From a bacterium (GTDB lineage Bacteria; Sysuimicrobiota; Sysuimicrobiia; Sysuimicrobiales; Segetimicrobiaceae), in assembly GCA_035691305.1 (NCBI GenBank), contig DASSJF010000068.1:1-36801 (forward strand): a stretch of 36,801 bases of DNA. The letters are read 5' to 3'. This document shows, piece after piece, positions 1-11,211 of the stretch. Under the pieces are notes generated by a model. It ran no database searches and had not been told where the DNA came from. It saw nothing but the letters and a program-made list of their open reading frames with translations. Position 1 is the stretch's first letter; the number at the start of each line of letters is the position of its first letter. A program made the position numbers and the translations under genes.

Positions 1-2
1 AA

Positions 3-297
3 AACGACCGGGTGACGTTTCACGTGGCCGGGCCGGACGATATGGTTTCACGTGCGCGCGGTTCCCGGCGCGCACGTCGTGCTCAAGGCGCCCGGGGAGC
101 CGACGGAGGCCGCGGTGGCGGCCGCGGCACAGGTCGCCGCCTACTACAGCGAGGGGCGGCAGGCGCAGCAGGTCGCCGTCGACGTGGTGCCGCGCCGGCA
201 GGTGCACAAGGCGCGCGGCGCCGCGCCGGGCGCCGTGATCTACGAGGGCGAGCGGACGCTGCGGGTCAGGCCGGCGCTTCCCGTCCCACAGCCGTAA
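3..297 (+). CDS. rqcH: RqcH (Rqc2/FbpA, NFACT family), C-terminal fragment with frameshift
   Basis: This is the C-terminal NFACT-R domain of the ribosome quality control factor RqcH, which binds stalled 50S subunits and recruits tRNA-Ala for alanine tailing. The N-terminal part lies outside the window. From base 3 one frame reads NDRVTFHVAGPDD. From base 43 another reads WFHVRAVPGAHVVLK, then AAYYSEGR, VDVVPRRQVHK and PGAVIYEGERTLRV. Together they give the family's DDIWFHVR...PGSHVV pattern, but a one-base gain or two-base loss lies at about base 42, where the Ile codon of DDIW should be. This may be a sequencing error near a contig end or a real lesion. The gene runs convergent to pyrR with a 54-base gap and no clear terminator. 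The family call is firm; the state of the gene is open. Confidence 0.8.
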
Positions 298-351
298 CCC
301 GTCCGGGATCGGCGGAAAGTCGCGGAAGACTCGGGGCTTTCGCTCGACCCG

Positions 352-1859
<1,508 letters not shown>

Positions 1860-1876
<17 letters not shown>

Positions 1877-2690
1877 CAGGCTCGGACTGCGGCGGGCCGC
1901 CGCCCAGGTCCCCGACATCGGATGTCGAGCCGGCGCCCGGCACCGCCGCCGGGCCCGTCTCCGCCGCGCGGCCGCGGAGCGAGAACCAGATGGAGAACGA
2001 CAGCACGGCGGCGACGATGCTGAGCGCCTGCGCGAGCGTCAGGGGACCGACCACCCGCGGGCTGTCCATGAAGACTTCAACGATCGCGCGGGCGAGCCCG
2101 TAGAGGGCGAGGAACTCCCAGAAGACGCGGCCGGGAGCGTGCGGACGGTTCACCGCCGGCTGGACGATCGCGAGGATGATGACCGCGGCGAGCATCAGGT
2201 ACAGCTGTGTGGGATGCCGCGGCTCGCCAAAGAGCGTCACCGCCCACGGCACGGACGCGGCGCGCCCGTAGTTCAGGCCGTACATCAAGGTCCCGAGCAT
2301 CGCGATCGCGTAGCCGAGCGCAAGGGCCGGCGCGGCGGCGTCCGCGAGCCAGCCACAGCTCCACCCGCGACGCCGGCTGTACAGCCAGGCGACGATCGCC
2401 CCACCGGCCAACGCCCCGTAGAAGGTGAGTCCCGCGTCGCGCCAGATCGTAAGAACCCGCGCCCAATCCGCGGCAAAATCGCGTAAGTTGACGAGGACGT
2501 AGCCGATGCGCGCGCCGATCACGCCGCCGATGATCGAGTAGAGGCTGAGGTCCAGCACCTCGCCGCCGTCCCACCCCCACTTCGACGTCCGCGTTCGCAG
2601 CAGCAAGATGCCCGCAACGAACGCGACCAGCAGGAATACGCCGAAGGACGATACGGGAAACGGCCCGATCTGGAAGAGCACGGGCTTCAT
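1860..2690 (-). CDS. lgt: Lgt-family prolipoprotein diacylglyceryl transferase, atypical active site
   Basis: Lgt transfers diacylglycerol from phosphatidylglycerol to the lipobox cysteine of pre-lipoproteins in the inner membrane. The 276-residue protein has about seven membrane segments and clear family marks: QIGPFPV at the N-terminus, GARIGYVL (60-67), LPxxY-like PRHPTQLY, and GLARAIVEVF with the Arg and Glu that match E. coli Arg239 and Glu243. The signature region is abnormal: AGRLGNFINGELWG of E. coli aligns with IAMLGTLMYGLNYG (129-142), so Arg143, Asn146 and Glu151 become Met131, Thr134 and Leu139. Tyr26 aligns with Phe16 and His103 with Tyr91. The C-terminal 30 residues are low-complexity. 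It overlaps lspA by four bases (ATGA). The family is clear; whether it has Lgt activity is in doubt. Confidence 0.85.
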
Positions 2691-3169
2691 CCTTCACCCC
2701 CTCTGTCGCGGAGCAATGCCAAGATCAGCAGCCCGGCCCCCAGGACAATGGCGGAGTCCGCCAGGTTGAACACCGGCCACACATGAACGTCGAGGTAATC
2801 GATGACGTACCCGAAGCGCAACCGCTCGACAACGTTGGCGGCCGCGCCGCCGAGCACCAGCCCGAGCCCCCATCGGACCGCGGTGGTCCGTGGCCACGCG
2901 TCCCTATTGTAGAGGGCGACGGCGAGGACGGTCAAGGCGAGCGCGACGATCGTCGCCGGCGGCAGGCCACGCAGCAGGCTGAAGGCGATGCCGGTGTTAT
3001 ATACAAGCGTGAGCGAGAGCACGCCCGGCACGAGGACCCGCTCGGCGCCCGGCGTCAGCGACGACTGCGCCGCGGCGTCCGCGGCGAGCGATCCGCCGCA
3101 CGCCGCCGCGAACGCGGCGGCGCCGGCCACCCACCCTGCCCCCGGCCCCCCCGCCGCGCCCCGGCGCAT
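2687..3169 (-). CDS. lspA: LspA, signal peptidase II
   Basis: LspA is the membrane aspartyl protease that cuts the signal peptide from diacylglyceryl-prolipoproteins. At 160 residues it has the expected four membrane helices. VYNTGIAFSLL (56-66) is the conserved NxGxAF box. The two catalytic aspartates are in GYVIDYLD (Asp124) and FNLADSAI (Asp138). The usual DR in GNxxDR is ER here, which is tolerated in the family. The N-terminal helix is Ala/Gly-rich and lacks the common DxxTK. It starts 38 bases after the DksA/TraR gene and overlaps lgt by ATGA, so the two lipoprotein-maturation steps are coded side by side. Confidence 0.93.
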   Translation of the reverse strand: MRRGAAGGPGAGWVAGAAAFAAACGGSLAADAAAQSSLTPGAERVLVPGVLSLTLVYNTGIAFSLLRGLPPATIVALALTVLAVALYNRDAWPRTTAVRWGLGLVLGGAAANVVERLRFGYVIDYLDVHVWPVFNLADSAIVLGAGLLILALLRDRGGEG

Positions 3170-3207
3170 CTTCGGCTCGCGCCGCGGGTCCTGGGGGTGC
3201 CGGCTGC

Positions 3208-3843
3208 TCAGCGCATCGCGCTGCGCAGCCGCTCTTCGCGCTCCTTACATTTGATGCACAGACGCGCGTACGGAATCGCCCGGAGCCGGTTGGCGTCGAT
3301 CAGGCGCCCGCATCCGTCGCACACGCCATACGTCCCGCTGCGGCCGCGCCGTAGCGCGTCTTCCACCATCTGAAGCATGCCCTGGACGCTGCTCTCGAGC
3401 GCCATGCCCTTTTCCCGCTCGAAGGTCTCGGTGGCCACGTCGACGAGATCGTCATCGTAGCTGCCCGAGACGTCCGCGACGGGCTTTTCTTCGGTCTTCA
3501 CCTGGTGCTGCTCCATCTCCGCCAGCTCCTGCCGGAGACGGCGGCGCTCGTCCATCAACCGGCGCATATACGGCTCCAGCCGGGGACCCGACAGACCGCG
3601 CGCACGCACCACCGGCTTCGGCTGCTGTTCGGGCGGCGCCGCCGGGCGGGCGGTGGCTCGCGCCCCTCGGGCGCCGTTCTTCGTCGCGATCGGGCGGGCG
3701 GCCGGGACCTTCGGCACCTTCACCGCGCTCCGGGATGCCGCGGTGCGAGGCTCCGCGGCTTTGATTACACGATTGCCGGCCGCGGGTCGGCCGGCGCGGA
3801 CGCCGGCGGCACGGGGCTTTTTAGAGGAACGACCTGGGGCCAT
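3208..3843 (-). CDS. TraR/DksA-family zinc-finger protein
   Basis: The C-terminus has a C4 zinc finger of the DksA/TraR type: Cys175-x2-Cys178 and Cys196-x2-Cys199 within YGVCDGCG and ARLCIKCKE. Before it lies a coiled-coil segment (about 85-165) with many Glu and Arg residues. DksA acts in the secondary channel of RNA polymerase; in Firmicutes-like genomes a TraR/DksA-like protein (YteA/YlyA type) is often coded next to ileS and lspA, as here. The first 80 residues are an Ala/Lys/Arg/Pro-rich basic extension with no recognisable fold, probably disordered and nucleic-acid binding. The start ATG directly follows the TGA of the upstream racemase with no gap. The family is certain; the exact role (polymerase modulator or other) is inferred. 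Confidence 0.88.
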   Translation of the reverse strand: MAPGRSSKKPRAAGVRAGRPAAGNRVIKAAEPRTAASRSAVKVPKVPAARPIATKNGARGARATARPAAPPEQQPKPVVRARGLSGPRLEPYMRRLMDERRRLRQELAEMEQHQVKTEEKPVADVSGSYDDDLVDVATETFEREKGMALESSVQGMLQMVEDALRRGRSGTYGVCDGCGRLIDANRLRAIPYARLCIKCKEREERLRSAMR

Positions 3844-4617
3844 TCAGTGCCTCCTCGCGGGGCCGATCGACGCCCCGATACTCCCTTGCGAACGCTCTCG
3901 ATCTGAGTGATATTCCCCCAAACCCTCGCGAACCGCGGCCCGCGCCAAGATCTCGGTGCCGTCCAACACGGGCACGGCCACGTCGCCGGAGCCGAGGATC
4001 AACGGCACCTCGGTGCAGCCCAACACGACTACCCCGGCGCCCGCTCGAACGAGCGCGTCCGCGACACCGCGGACGCGCGCACGCACCTCCGGACCGGTGT
4101 CGCCGGCCTTCACCGACGCGATCGCCTCCGAGACCACCCGCTGCCCCTCGGCGTCGGGGGCCATCACCCCGATGCCGCGGCGGTCCAGGGCCGCCTGATA
4201 CAGGCGCTGCCGGACGGTTCCGGACGTCGCGAGCAACCCCGCCGCCGCCGGCGGCGGTCGCAGCGCAGCCGCGCTCGACGCCACCTCTTCCATAATATCC
4301 AGCACCGGAACGCCGGGTACCGCGCGCCGGATCTCATCAATGAAGGCGTGCGCGGAGTTGCACGGGATCGCGAGCACCTCCGCCCCGGCCGCGACGAGCC
4401 GCCGCGCCGTTTCGACCAACGCCGGGGTCGGGTCGGGTCCGCGGCCCTCGATGGCGGCGGTCCGGTCGGGGATGCCGGTGTTGCTGTCGATCAGCACGTG
4501 GAGGTGGTCCTGGTCCTTCGCCGCCGGCGTCGCGCGCACGAACCGCATGTAGAAGTCCGCCGTGGCGAGCGGCCCCATGCCCCCGATCACGCCGATCGTG
4601 CGCCGCCGGCCGCTCAC
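3844..4617 (-). CDS. Aspartate/glutamate racemase family protein
   Basis: The 257-residue protein belongs to the cofactor-independent Asp/Glu racemase superfamily. Both catalytic cysteines are present: Cys86 in AIPCNSAH and Cys201 in VLGCTEVPL. The N-terminal IGVIGGMGPLATADFY matches the aspartate racemase (RacX/YgeA-like) branch better than MurI glutamate racemase. It would interconvert L- and D-amino acids, possibly for peptidoglycan or cell-wall turnover; the substrate cannot be read from the sequence. The GTG start overlaps the ileS stop (GTGA), and its stop abuts the next gene, so it is co-transcribed in the T-box unit. It is an addition to the usual ileS-dksA/traR order. The last 25 residues are variable. 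Confidence 0.88.
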   Translation of the reverse strand: MSGRRRTIGVIGGMGPLATADFYMRFVRATPAAKDQDHLHVLIDSNTGIPDRTAAIEGRGPDPTPALVETARRLVAAGAEVLAIPCNSAHAFIDEIRRAVPGVPVLDIMEEVASSAAALRPPPAAAGLLATSGTVRQRLYQAALDRRGIGVMAPDAEGQRVVSEAIASVKAGDTGPEVRARVRGVADALVRAGAGVVVLGCTEVPLILGSGDVAVPVLDGTEILARAAVREGLGEYHSDRERSQGSIGASIGPARRH

Positions 4618-7600
4618 GCCGGTCCCCTCCGCGTGCCGGCCGCGCCCGCCTCCCTGGCGATTCCTAGGGTCACGGTCTGCGAATCCAGCCGCACGGCCTT
4701 GGCGTGGGCGCCGCCCGCCGGCATGCCCTGCACCGCGGACACCGCCAGGACCTCGCGCAAGATCGTCTCGCCGTGCGCCCGCAGCAGCCGCGGCAGGCGG
4801 TCATCCCCCTCGTAGTACAGGGTGATCCGGTCAGAGATCTCGAGCCCGGCTTCCTTGCGCATCTGCTGCACCTGGTGGACGAGCTCGCGGGCGAGGCCCT
4901 CGAGAACGAGATCCTCGGTCACCTTCGTATCGAGCACCACCCAGGCGGTGCCCTCGCCGGCGCCCGCGGCGCCGTCGCGCCAGCGCATCCGCACGTCGAC
5001 CTCGGCGCGCTCCAGCACGATCTCCGCGCCGTCCGCCGTGCGCACGCGGTACGGCTCGCCCTCCGGCGTCTGCTCGACCAGCGCCTGGCCCTGGGCGCGG
5101 AGGGCCTCGGCGACCGCGGTGATGCGCCCGCCGAATTTGGGGCCCAGCAGGTCGAAGCGCGGGCGCACCTCCAGCCGGCCGAGCTCGCCGAGCGACGTCG
5201 CGAACCGCACCTCGCGGACGTTCAGCTCGTCCTTCAACAGTTCGATCAGCTCGGCGCGGCCCGCGACGGTCTTGGACCGGTCGAGCAGCGTCGCCGAGGC
5301 CAAGGGCTGGCGGACCTTGAGCTTCGCCTCGTTGCGCGCCGCGCGGCCGAGATAGACGAAATGCCGCGTCTGCTCCATCGCCTGCTCGAGCCCCGCGTCG
5401 AGCGCCGGCTCGTCGGGGACGGGCATCGCGCACAGATGCACGCTCGCCGGAGCGGCGGCGTCGACGGCGCGGACGAGGTTCTGATGCAGGGCTTCGCTGA
5501 GGAACGGCACGAACGGCGCGAGCACGCGCGACAGCGTCACGAGCACCTCGTAGAGCGTCTCGTACGCGGCCTGCTTGTCGGCGTCCGCCTCCGACTTCCA
5601 GTACCGGCGGCGGCCCCGGCGCACGTACCACAGCGACAGATCGTCCACGAACCGCTCGATGGGCCGCGCGGCGCCCGCCACGTCGTAGACGTCGAGCCGG
5701 CTCCGGACGGTGCCGACCACGTCCGCGAGGCGCGACAAAATCCAGCGATCCAGCAGCGACGGCGAGCCGGCCCTGTGCCCGGGCGTCCAGCCGTCGAGGT
5801 TCGCGTAGGTGACGAAGAACGCGTAGACGTTCCACAGCGGCAGGATGAAGCGCCGCCGCACCTCGTCGCCGGGGCCGTACCCGAAGTTCACGTTCTGCGC
5901 CGGGTTCTGGATGGCGTAGAGCCAGCGGATCACGTCCGCGCCCATCCGCTCCGCCGCGTCGTTGAACTCGATCATGTTGCCCCAGGACTTGTGCATCTCG
6001 CGGCCGGTCTCGTCCCGCACCATCGCGTGGCCGAGGCAGGTGAGGAACGGCGGCCGGTCCTCGAGGACGGTACTCATGACCAGCATCGAGTAGAACCAGT
6101 TGCGGTACTGTCCGGGGAACGCCTCGGTGATGAAATCGGCGGGAAACCACTCCCGCCACTTCGCCGGGTCTTGCCGGTAGAACATCGTCGAGAACGGCAC
6201 GATGCCCGCGTCGAGCCACGGGTTGCCGACGTCCTGAACGCGCGACACGACGGCGCCGCACTTCCCGCAGCGGATCTTGACCGCGTCGATCCACGGCCGG
6301 TGCGGAGTATGGCCCTCGAACGCGTCCCACCCCTCGACGGCGCGCACGCGCAACTCGTGCTCGCTGCCGATCACCTCGAAGGTCCCGCACGCCCGGCATT
6401 CGTAGATCGGCAGGGCCAGGCCCCAGTACCGCTTCTTGCTGATCATCCAGTCGTGCATGTTGCGGAGCCAGTCGAGCTCGCGCTCGAGCCCGAACTCCGG
6501 GATCCAGGTGATCCGGCGGGTCACCGCCATCATCGGCTCGCGCAGCGAGTCCATGGCGATGAACCACTCGTCGACGAGCCGGAAGACGAGCTCGCTGCCG
6601 CACCGCCAGCACATCGGATAGCGGTGCGTGTACTCGTCGGCCCGATACAGGAGGCCGCGCTGCTCGAGATCGTCCTTGATCGGCGAAGCGACCTCGTAGA
6701 CGTGCCGGCCGCTCAGGCGCCCGAACGACTCGGTGAAGATCCCGAACTCGTCGATCGGGGCGAGCACGTCGAGGCCGTGCTCCTTGCCGAGCGCGAAGTC
6801 CTCGGCGCCGGCGCCCGGGGCGATGTGGACGAGCCCGGTGCCTTCGGCCGCGCTCACGTCCGTCCAGGGGATGACGCGGTGGGTGATGCCCTGCTGCGCG
6901 GGGAGACCGTCAAACGGCCCCTCGTAGGTCCACCCCACGAGCTCCCGTCCCGGAAGCTCCCGGACGACCGTCACCTTCGCCCGGCCGGCGGTCGTCGCCT
7001 CGAGGCGGTCCTTCGCGACGTAGTAGCTCGTCCCGCCGCGTTCCTTCACCTGGACGTACGTGAGGTCGGGGTTCACCGCGACCGCGACGTTGCTGGTGAG
7101 CGTCCACGGCGTGGTCGTCCAGACCAGCAGGTATTCGCCGGTTCGCCCCGCGACCGGCAGGCGCACCGTGAGACTGAGGTGCGTGACCTCCTGGTAGCCC
7201 TCCGTGACGATCTCGTGCTCGGAGATGCCGGTGCTGCACCGTGGGCACCACGGCATCACGTCGTGGCCCTTGTAAACGAGACCGCGCTCCCAGCACCGCT
7301 TCAGGAACAACCAGATCGAGTAGTTGTTCTCGTCGGACATCGTGTAGTACGAGTTGTTCCAGTCCATCCAGTAGCCGAGCCGGATGGACTGCTGCGTCTG
7401 CACGCCGGCGAACCGGAGCACGCGGGCCTTGCAGCGTTCGACGAACTCCGCGATCCCGTACTGCTCGATGTCGCGCTTGCTCTTGAAACCGAGCTCCTTC
7501 TCGACCTCCACCTCGACCCACAGGCCCTGGCAGTCGAAGCCGTTCTGGTAGCGCTGCCGGTGGCCGAGCATCGTGTGGTACCGGCAGAACAGGTCCTTGT

Positions 7601-7796
7601 ACGTTCGACCCCAGGCGTGGTGCACGCCCATCGGGTTGTTGGCGGTGATGGGTCCGTCGAGAAAGGACCAGCGCTCGGTCGCATCGCGATTCTTCGCGAT
7701 GTAGCGGCCGATCACGCCCTCGCGGGTCCACCACTCCAGAAGTTCCCGCTCCTGCGCCGGAAAGTTCGCGCGCGGATCGACAGGCCGAAACGCCAT
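4614..7796 (-). CDS. ileS: Isoleucyl-tRNA synthetase, type 2, with swapped HxGH motif
   Basis: IleRS charges tRNA-Ile with isoleucine in the cytoplasm. The protein has 1060 residues, with the class I Rossmann domain, an inserted CP1 editing domain (TTPWTLTSNVAVAVNP), and a long C-terminal anticodon-binding part of the eukaryote-like type 2 form. The first signature reads GVHH at residues 57-60 (TANNPMGVHHAWGRT) where HxGH is standard, so the first and third positions are exchanged. The KMSKS loop is EMHKSWGN (Met601, Lys603, Ser604). Zinc-type pairs occur in PWCPRC and RCGKCG. The ATG at 7796 is chosen for its AAAGGAG site nine bases upstream and its place just after the T-box terminator; the frame is open to 7898 inside the leader. 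It leads a seven-gene unit. Confidence 0.97.
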   Translation of the reverse strand: MAFRPVDPRANFPAQERELLEWWTREGVIGRYIAKNRDATERWSFLDGPITANNPMGVHHAWGRTYKDLFCRYHTMLGHRQRYQNGFDCQGLWVEVEVEKELGFKSKRDIEQYGIAEFVERCKARVLRFAGVQTQQSIRLGYWMDWNNSYYTMSDENNYSIWLFLKRCWERGLVYKGHDVMPWCPRCSTGISEHEIVTEGYQEVTHLSLTVRLPVAGRTGEYLLVWTTTPWTLTSNVAVAVNPDLTYVQVKERGGTSYYVAKDRLEATTAGRAKVTVVRELPGRELVGWTYEGPFDGLPAQQGITHRVIPWTDVSAAEGTGLVHIAPGAGAEDFALGKEHGLDVLAPIDEFGIFTESFGRLSGRHVYEVASPIKDDLEQRGLLYRADEYTHRYPMCWRCGSELVFRLVDEWFIAMDSLREPMMAVTRRITWIPEFGLERELDWLRNMHDWMISKKRYWGLALPIYECRACGTFEVIGSEHELRVRAVEGWDAFEGHTPHRPWIDAVKIRCGKCGAVVSRVQDVGNPWLDAGIVPFSTMFYRQDPAKWREWFPADFITEAFPGQYRNWFYSMLVMSTVLEDRPPFLTCLGHAMVRDETGREMHKSWGNMIEFNDAAERMGADVIRWLYAIQNPAQNVNFGYGPGDEVRRRFILPLWNVYAFFVTYANLDGWTPGHRAGSPSLLDRWILSRLADVVGTVRSRLDVYDVAGAARPIERFVDDLSLWYVRRGRRRYWKSEADADKQAAYETLYEVLVTLSRVLAPFVPFLSEALHQNLVRAVDAAAPASVHLCAMPVPDEPALDAGLEQAMEQTRHFVYLGRAARNEAKLKVRQPLASATLLDRSKTVAGRAELIELLKDELNVREVRFATSLGELGRLEVRPRFDLLGPKFGGRITAVAEALRAQGQALVEQTPEGEPYRVRTADGAEIVLERAEVDVRMRWRDGAAGAGEGTAWVVLDTKVTEDLVLEGLARELVHQVQQMRKEAGLEISDRITLYYEGDDRLPRLLRAHGETILREVLAVSAVQGMPAGGAHAKAVRLDSQTVTLGIAREAGAAGTRRGPA

Positions 7797-7819
7797 CGAT
7801 TTCACTCCTTTGAAATCAC

Positions 7820-7846
7820 AAAACCCCGTCCGGCAAGGGACGGGGT
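7820..7846 (-). terminator. T-box regulated intrinsic terminator
   Basis: A nine-base-pair hairpin, ACCCCGTCC / GGACGGGGT with loop CTTGCC, is followed by TTTT and then G. It ends 24 bases before the ileS start. It competes with the antiterminator for CCGTCC, as expected for transcriptional control by a T-box. The U-tract is short but the stem is strong. Confidence 0.88.
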
Positions 7847-7863
7847 CGCCGTGGTACCACCCT
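7836..7863 (-). promoter_or_regulatory. T-box antiterminator
   Basis: AGGG pairs with CCCT and ACGG with CCGT, all eight pairs perfect, around the seven-base TGGTACC bulge and a CGACC loop. This is the canonical antiterminator shape. Its 3' half (CCGTCCCT, 7843-7836) is also the 5' half of the terminator, so the two structures exclude each other. Confidence 0.9.
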
Positions 7864-8178
7864 CGTTCCGGGCTCACGCATACCGCAAGTCCCGGCACTC
7901 GTTCGAAACCGGCGCGCGGCTATGCTGTGGCCGAAGCACCCGGTCCGAATCCTGATATCGGAGGATACCGGCGAAACCTCGGGAGGTTGTCCCTGGGCCC
8001 CGCACCTCGGGAGGCGATCGCTGCCGCCGGCTCCGCACCGGCTTTCACCGTTACCCGTTCCGCGTTGGCCCGGGCGGCGGGCTCGTCAACGGCGCCCGCG
8101 AGGTGCCGGCGCAAACGGGTACTCCGGCTCGCTTTTCGGGCCGCGCGGCGGCGGTCCCCCGTCATCGCGTTCCCGCGG

Positions 8179-8207
8179 ATTCTAGCACAGGCCCGCGGGA
8201 GCGTCAA
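8179..8207 (-). promoter_or_regulatory. Housekeeping (sigma-70-type) promoter of the ileS unit
   Basis: TTGACG (8207-8202) and TAGAAT (8184-8179) are separated by 17 bases, nearly consensus and striking in such GC-rich DNA. Transcription should start near 8172, giving a leader of about 375 bases before ileS. The -35 box begins only eight bases after the stop codon of the upstream glycosyltransferase, so there is no room for a terminator between the two units. Confidence 0.85.
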
Positions 8208-8214
8208 TTAAGCC

Positions 8215-9632
8215 CTACGGCGGCGATGTCGCGGCCACGGGCTCCTTTGCTCCCCGCTCCCCGGCCGGCAGCCGGGGCCCGGCAAACGACGGCAGGCCGA
8301 GCCCCCGGTGGTGGGTCTTCATCCACTCGATCCGTCCGGTGAAGACGCTGCGGACGAAACGGTACATGGCCAGCGGCAGCGTGACGATCTGGTGCGTCGC
8401 GAACAGCATGTAGCGGGTCGAGGCAAGAAGCACCTCGAGCGGCGGCCGCATCCGCTCCACCGCGATCCCGACCGCGGTCGAGAGCATGACCACGATCCAG
8501 TAGTACGCGTACCACGGCTGATGCTGGGCGACCGGCACGGCGTCCAGCACCGTCAGCCGGTGCGAGGCGAAACCGATCAGCCAGTCCTCCGCGATAAAAA
8601 TGTAACTCGCCACCATTCCCATGGCCAGAACGAGCGAACCCGAGAGAAACACCAGAAAGTCGATTCGCTTCCGCCACGGCACCGGCGCCCGCAGCATCGC
8701 TCCCGCGTACTCAAACAGACATCCCAGCGAACCTTCCGACCAGCGCGTGCGCTGCTGGATGAGCGCGCGCCACGTCGAGACGGCCTCCTCCCAGACCACC
8801 ACGTCTTCGCAGTAGTGCACCGTCCACCCGCGCAGCGCGTAACGCACCGAAAGGTCGATGTCCTCGGTGAGGGCGTCTTCATTCCAGCCGCCGACCGCCT
8901 CGAGCGCGTCGCGGCGCGTCACGAGCCCGTTCCCGGTCAGGATCACGGCCCCGCCCAGGCGGTGGCGGGCGCGCTGGGTGAGCGTCTGGAACACGAAGTA
9001 GTCGTCATCCTGGGCGCGGACGAGCAGATTGCCGCCGCCGTCGTACACGAGCTTGCGCGCCTGGACCCCGGCGACGCCCGGGCGTGCCAAGTGCGGCACG
9101 AGCCGCGCGAGGAAGTCGGGCGCCACCCGCGCGTCGGCGTCGAAGACGCAGATCGCCTCACCGCGCGCGGCCGCCAGGCCGACGTTGAGGGCGACCGCCT
9201 TGCCGACGCCGTCCTCGACCGACGGCCGCACCACCGCGAAGGCAAGCTCCCGGCGCAGCGTCTCGAGCAGCTGCCCCGTCCGGTCCGTCGAGCGGTGGTC
9301 GACGACGATGACCTCGAACGCCCGCGCGCCGAAATCGTCCCGGTAGTCCAGCGCGCACAGACAGCGCACGGTATCGGCGATCACGTGCTCTTCGTTCCGC
9401 GCCGGCACCACGATGCTCACAAACGGACGGAACGTCCCCGTGGGGAGCGACGCCTCCGTCCCTCGGCGGCGCGGCCACACGGCGATCGCCATCAGCATCG
9501 TGCCGTACAGCCCGGTCGCGAAGAAAACCGCGGACAGCCACGTCGCATCGTGCGCGGCGATCTGCCTGACCATGATCGCGGTCCAGACCGCGAGCGCGGC
9601 GACGACGAGCGACTTGCGGCGGAGCGGCCGTT

Positions 9633-9636
<4 letters not shown>
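8215..9636 (-). CDS. Processive family 2 glycosyltransferase, membrane protein
   Basis: The 473-residue protein looks like a BcsA/NodC/PgaC-type polysaccharide synthase. Two N-terminal membrane helices (about 8-54) precede a GT-A domain with SIVVPARNEE (74-83), a DADA metal-binding site (166-169), TEDID with the catalytic Asp (257-261) and QQRTRW (294-299), the QxxRW mark of processive enzymes. Three or four membrane helices follow (about 325-440). The sugar and product are not evident; beta-1,4-linked hexose or N-acetylhexosamine is the usual choice. Its ATG overlaps the mtnA stop (ATGA), so it ends the phn-pgeF-yggS-sepF-mtnA run. No partner gene for export or deacetylation is nearby. Confidence 0.87.
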
Positions 9637-10688
<1,052 letters not shown>

Positions 10689-10754
10689 CCCGCGCGGTCT
10701 CCAGATCTGGACGTCAGACGGTGCCGGCGCTTCCCAGTATAGCGAAACGCGCCG

Positions 10755-11156
10755 TCACTCAACCGGGAACAGCCCCGAAGGCCCCGCCTCCTCGCGCAGA
10801 TGCTCCGCGGTGATGGACACGTGCGCCGGGGTAAAGAGGAAGATCTCGTCTCCGACCCGATGCGTGTGTCCGTCCATCGCATACGCGACTCCGCTCAGAA
10901 AATCGACCATGCGGCGGCCGAGATCCTTGTGCGCGTTCCGGAGGTTGAGCACGATGGGCCGGTGGGTCTTGAGGTAGTCCGCCGCGGTCTGCGCCTCATC
11001 ATACTCCGCCGGCTCGAGCACCACGATCTCCAGTGACCGCTGCGTGTGGAGCCGAAAGATCGGCGCCCGCTGCGGCGTGGTCTCGGCCGGTATTCCTCCC
11101 TCCTCCGGCTCGCCGAAGCCCAGAAAATGCCACATCCGTTGCATGACCCGGCCCAT
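10755..11156 (-). CDS. sepF: SepF, cell division protein
   Basis: SepF polymerises into rings, binds the FtsZ C-terminal peptide and anchors it to the membrane. The ATG at 11156 gives 133 residues and has GGAGG seven bases upstream. The frame is open to 11288 but the added part overlaps yggS and looks non-coding. The N-terminal [19 protein letters not shown] is the expected amphipathic membrane-binding helix. The C-terminal domain has [43 protein letters not shown] and a typical end. It lies after yggS as in Bacillus ylmE-ylmF. FtsA is also present in this window, so the cell has two FtsZ membrane tethers. Confidence 0.93.
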   Translation of the reverse strand: MGRVMQRMWHFLGFGEPEEGGIPAETTPQRAPIFRLHTQRSLEIVVLEPAEYDEAQTAADYLKTHRPIVLNLRNAHKDLGRRMVDFLSGVAYAMDGHTHRVGDEIFLFTPAHVSITAEHLREEAGPSGLFPVE

Positions 11157-11211
11157 ATGTCGCCTCCGGTGTGGGGCGTCCGCTGCTGCGATCGCCGGTG
11201 CGTCCGGCCGG

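Larger units (their letters stand above)
7797..8173 (-). promoter_or_regulatory. T-box riboswitch leader of the ileS unit
   Basis: This 377-base gene-free stretch is a T-box leader. It carries the hallmark AGGGTGGTACCACGG (7863-7849), whose TGG pairs with the NCCA end of uncharged tRNA. Downstream are a perfect antiterminator and an overlapping terminator. The 5' part is a set of GC-rich helices: ACCCGTT pairs with AACGGGT near an AGTA element, and ATCCT/AGGAT flank a CCGATATC loop at about 7965-7948. I could not fix the isoleucine specifier; ATC triplets sit at 8018-8016, 7966-7964 and 7956-7954. Uncharged tRNA-Ile is inferred to allow read-through into ileS and the six genes behind it. Confidence 0.9.

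Noticed and set aside
298-351. Possible bidirectional terminator between rqcH and pyrR
   Set aside because: Only an imperfect stem around GACTCGGG/CCCGTC with no T-run; too weak to call.
4704-7955. A plus-strand open frame of over 1000 codons opposite ileS
   Set aside because: It is an antisense shadow of a high-GC gene: Arg/His/Asp-rich text, no family motif, while the minus frame has a complete IleRS.
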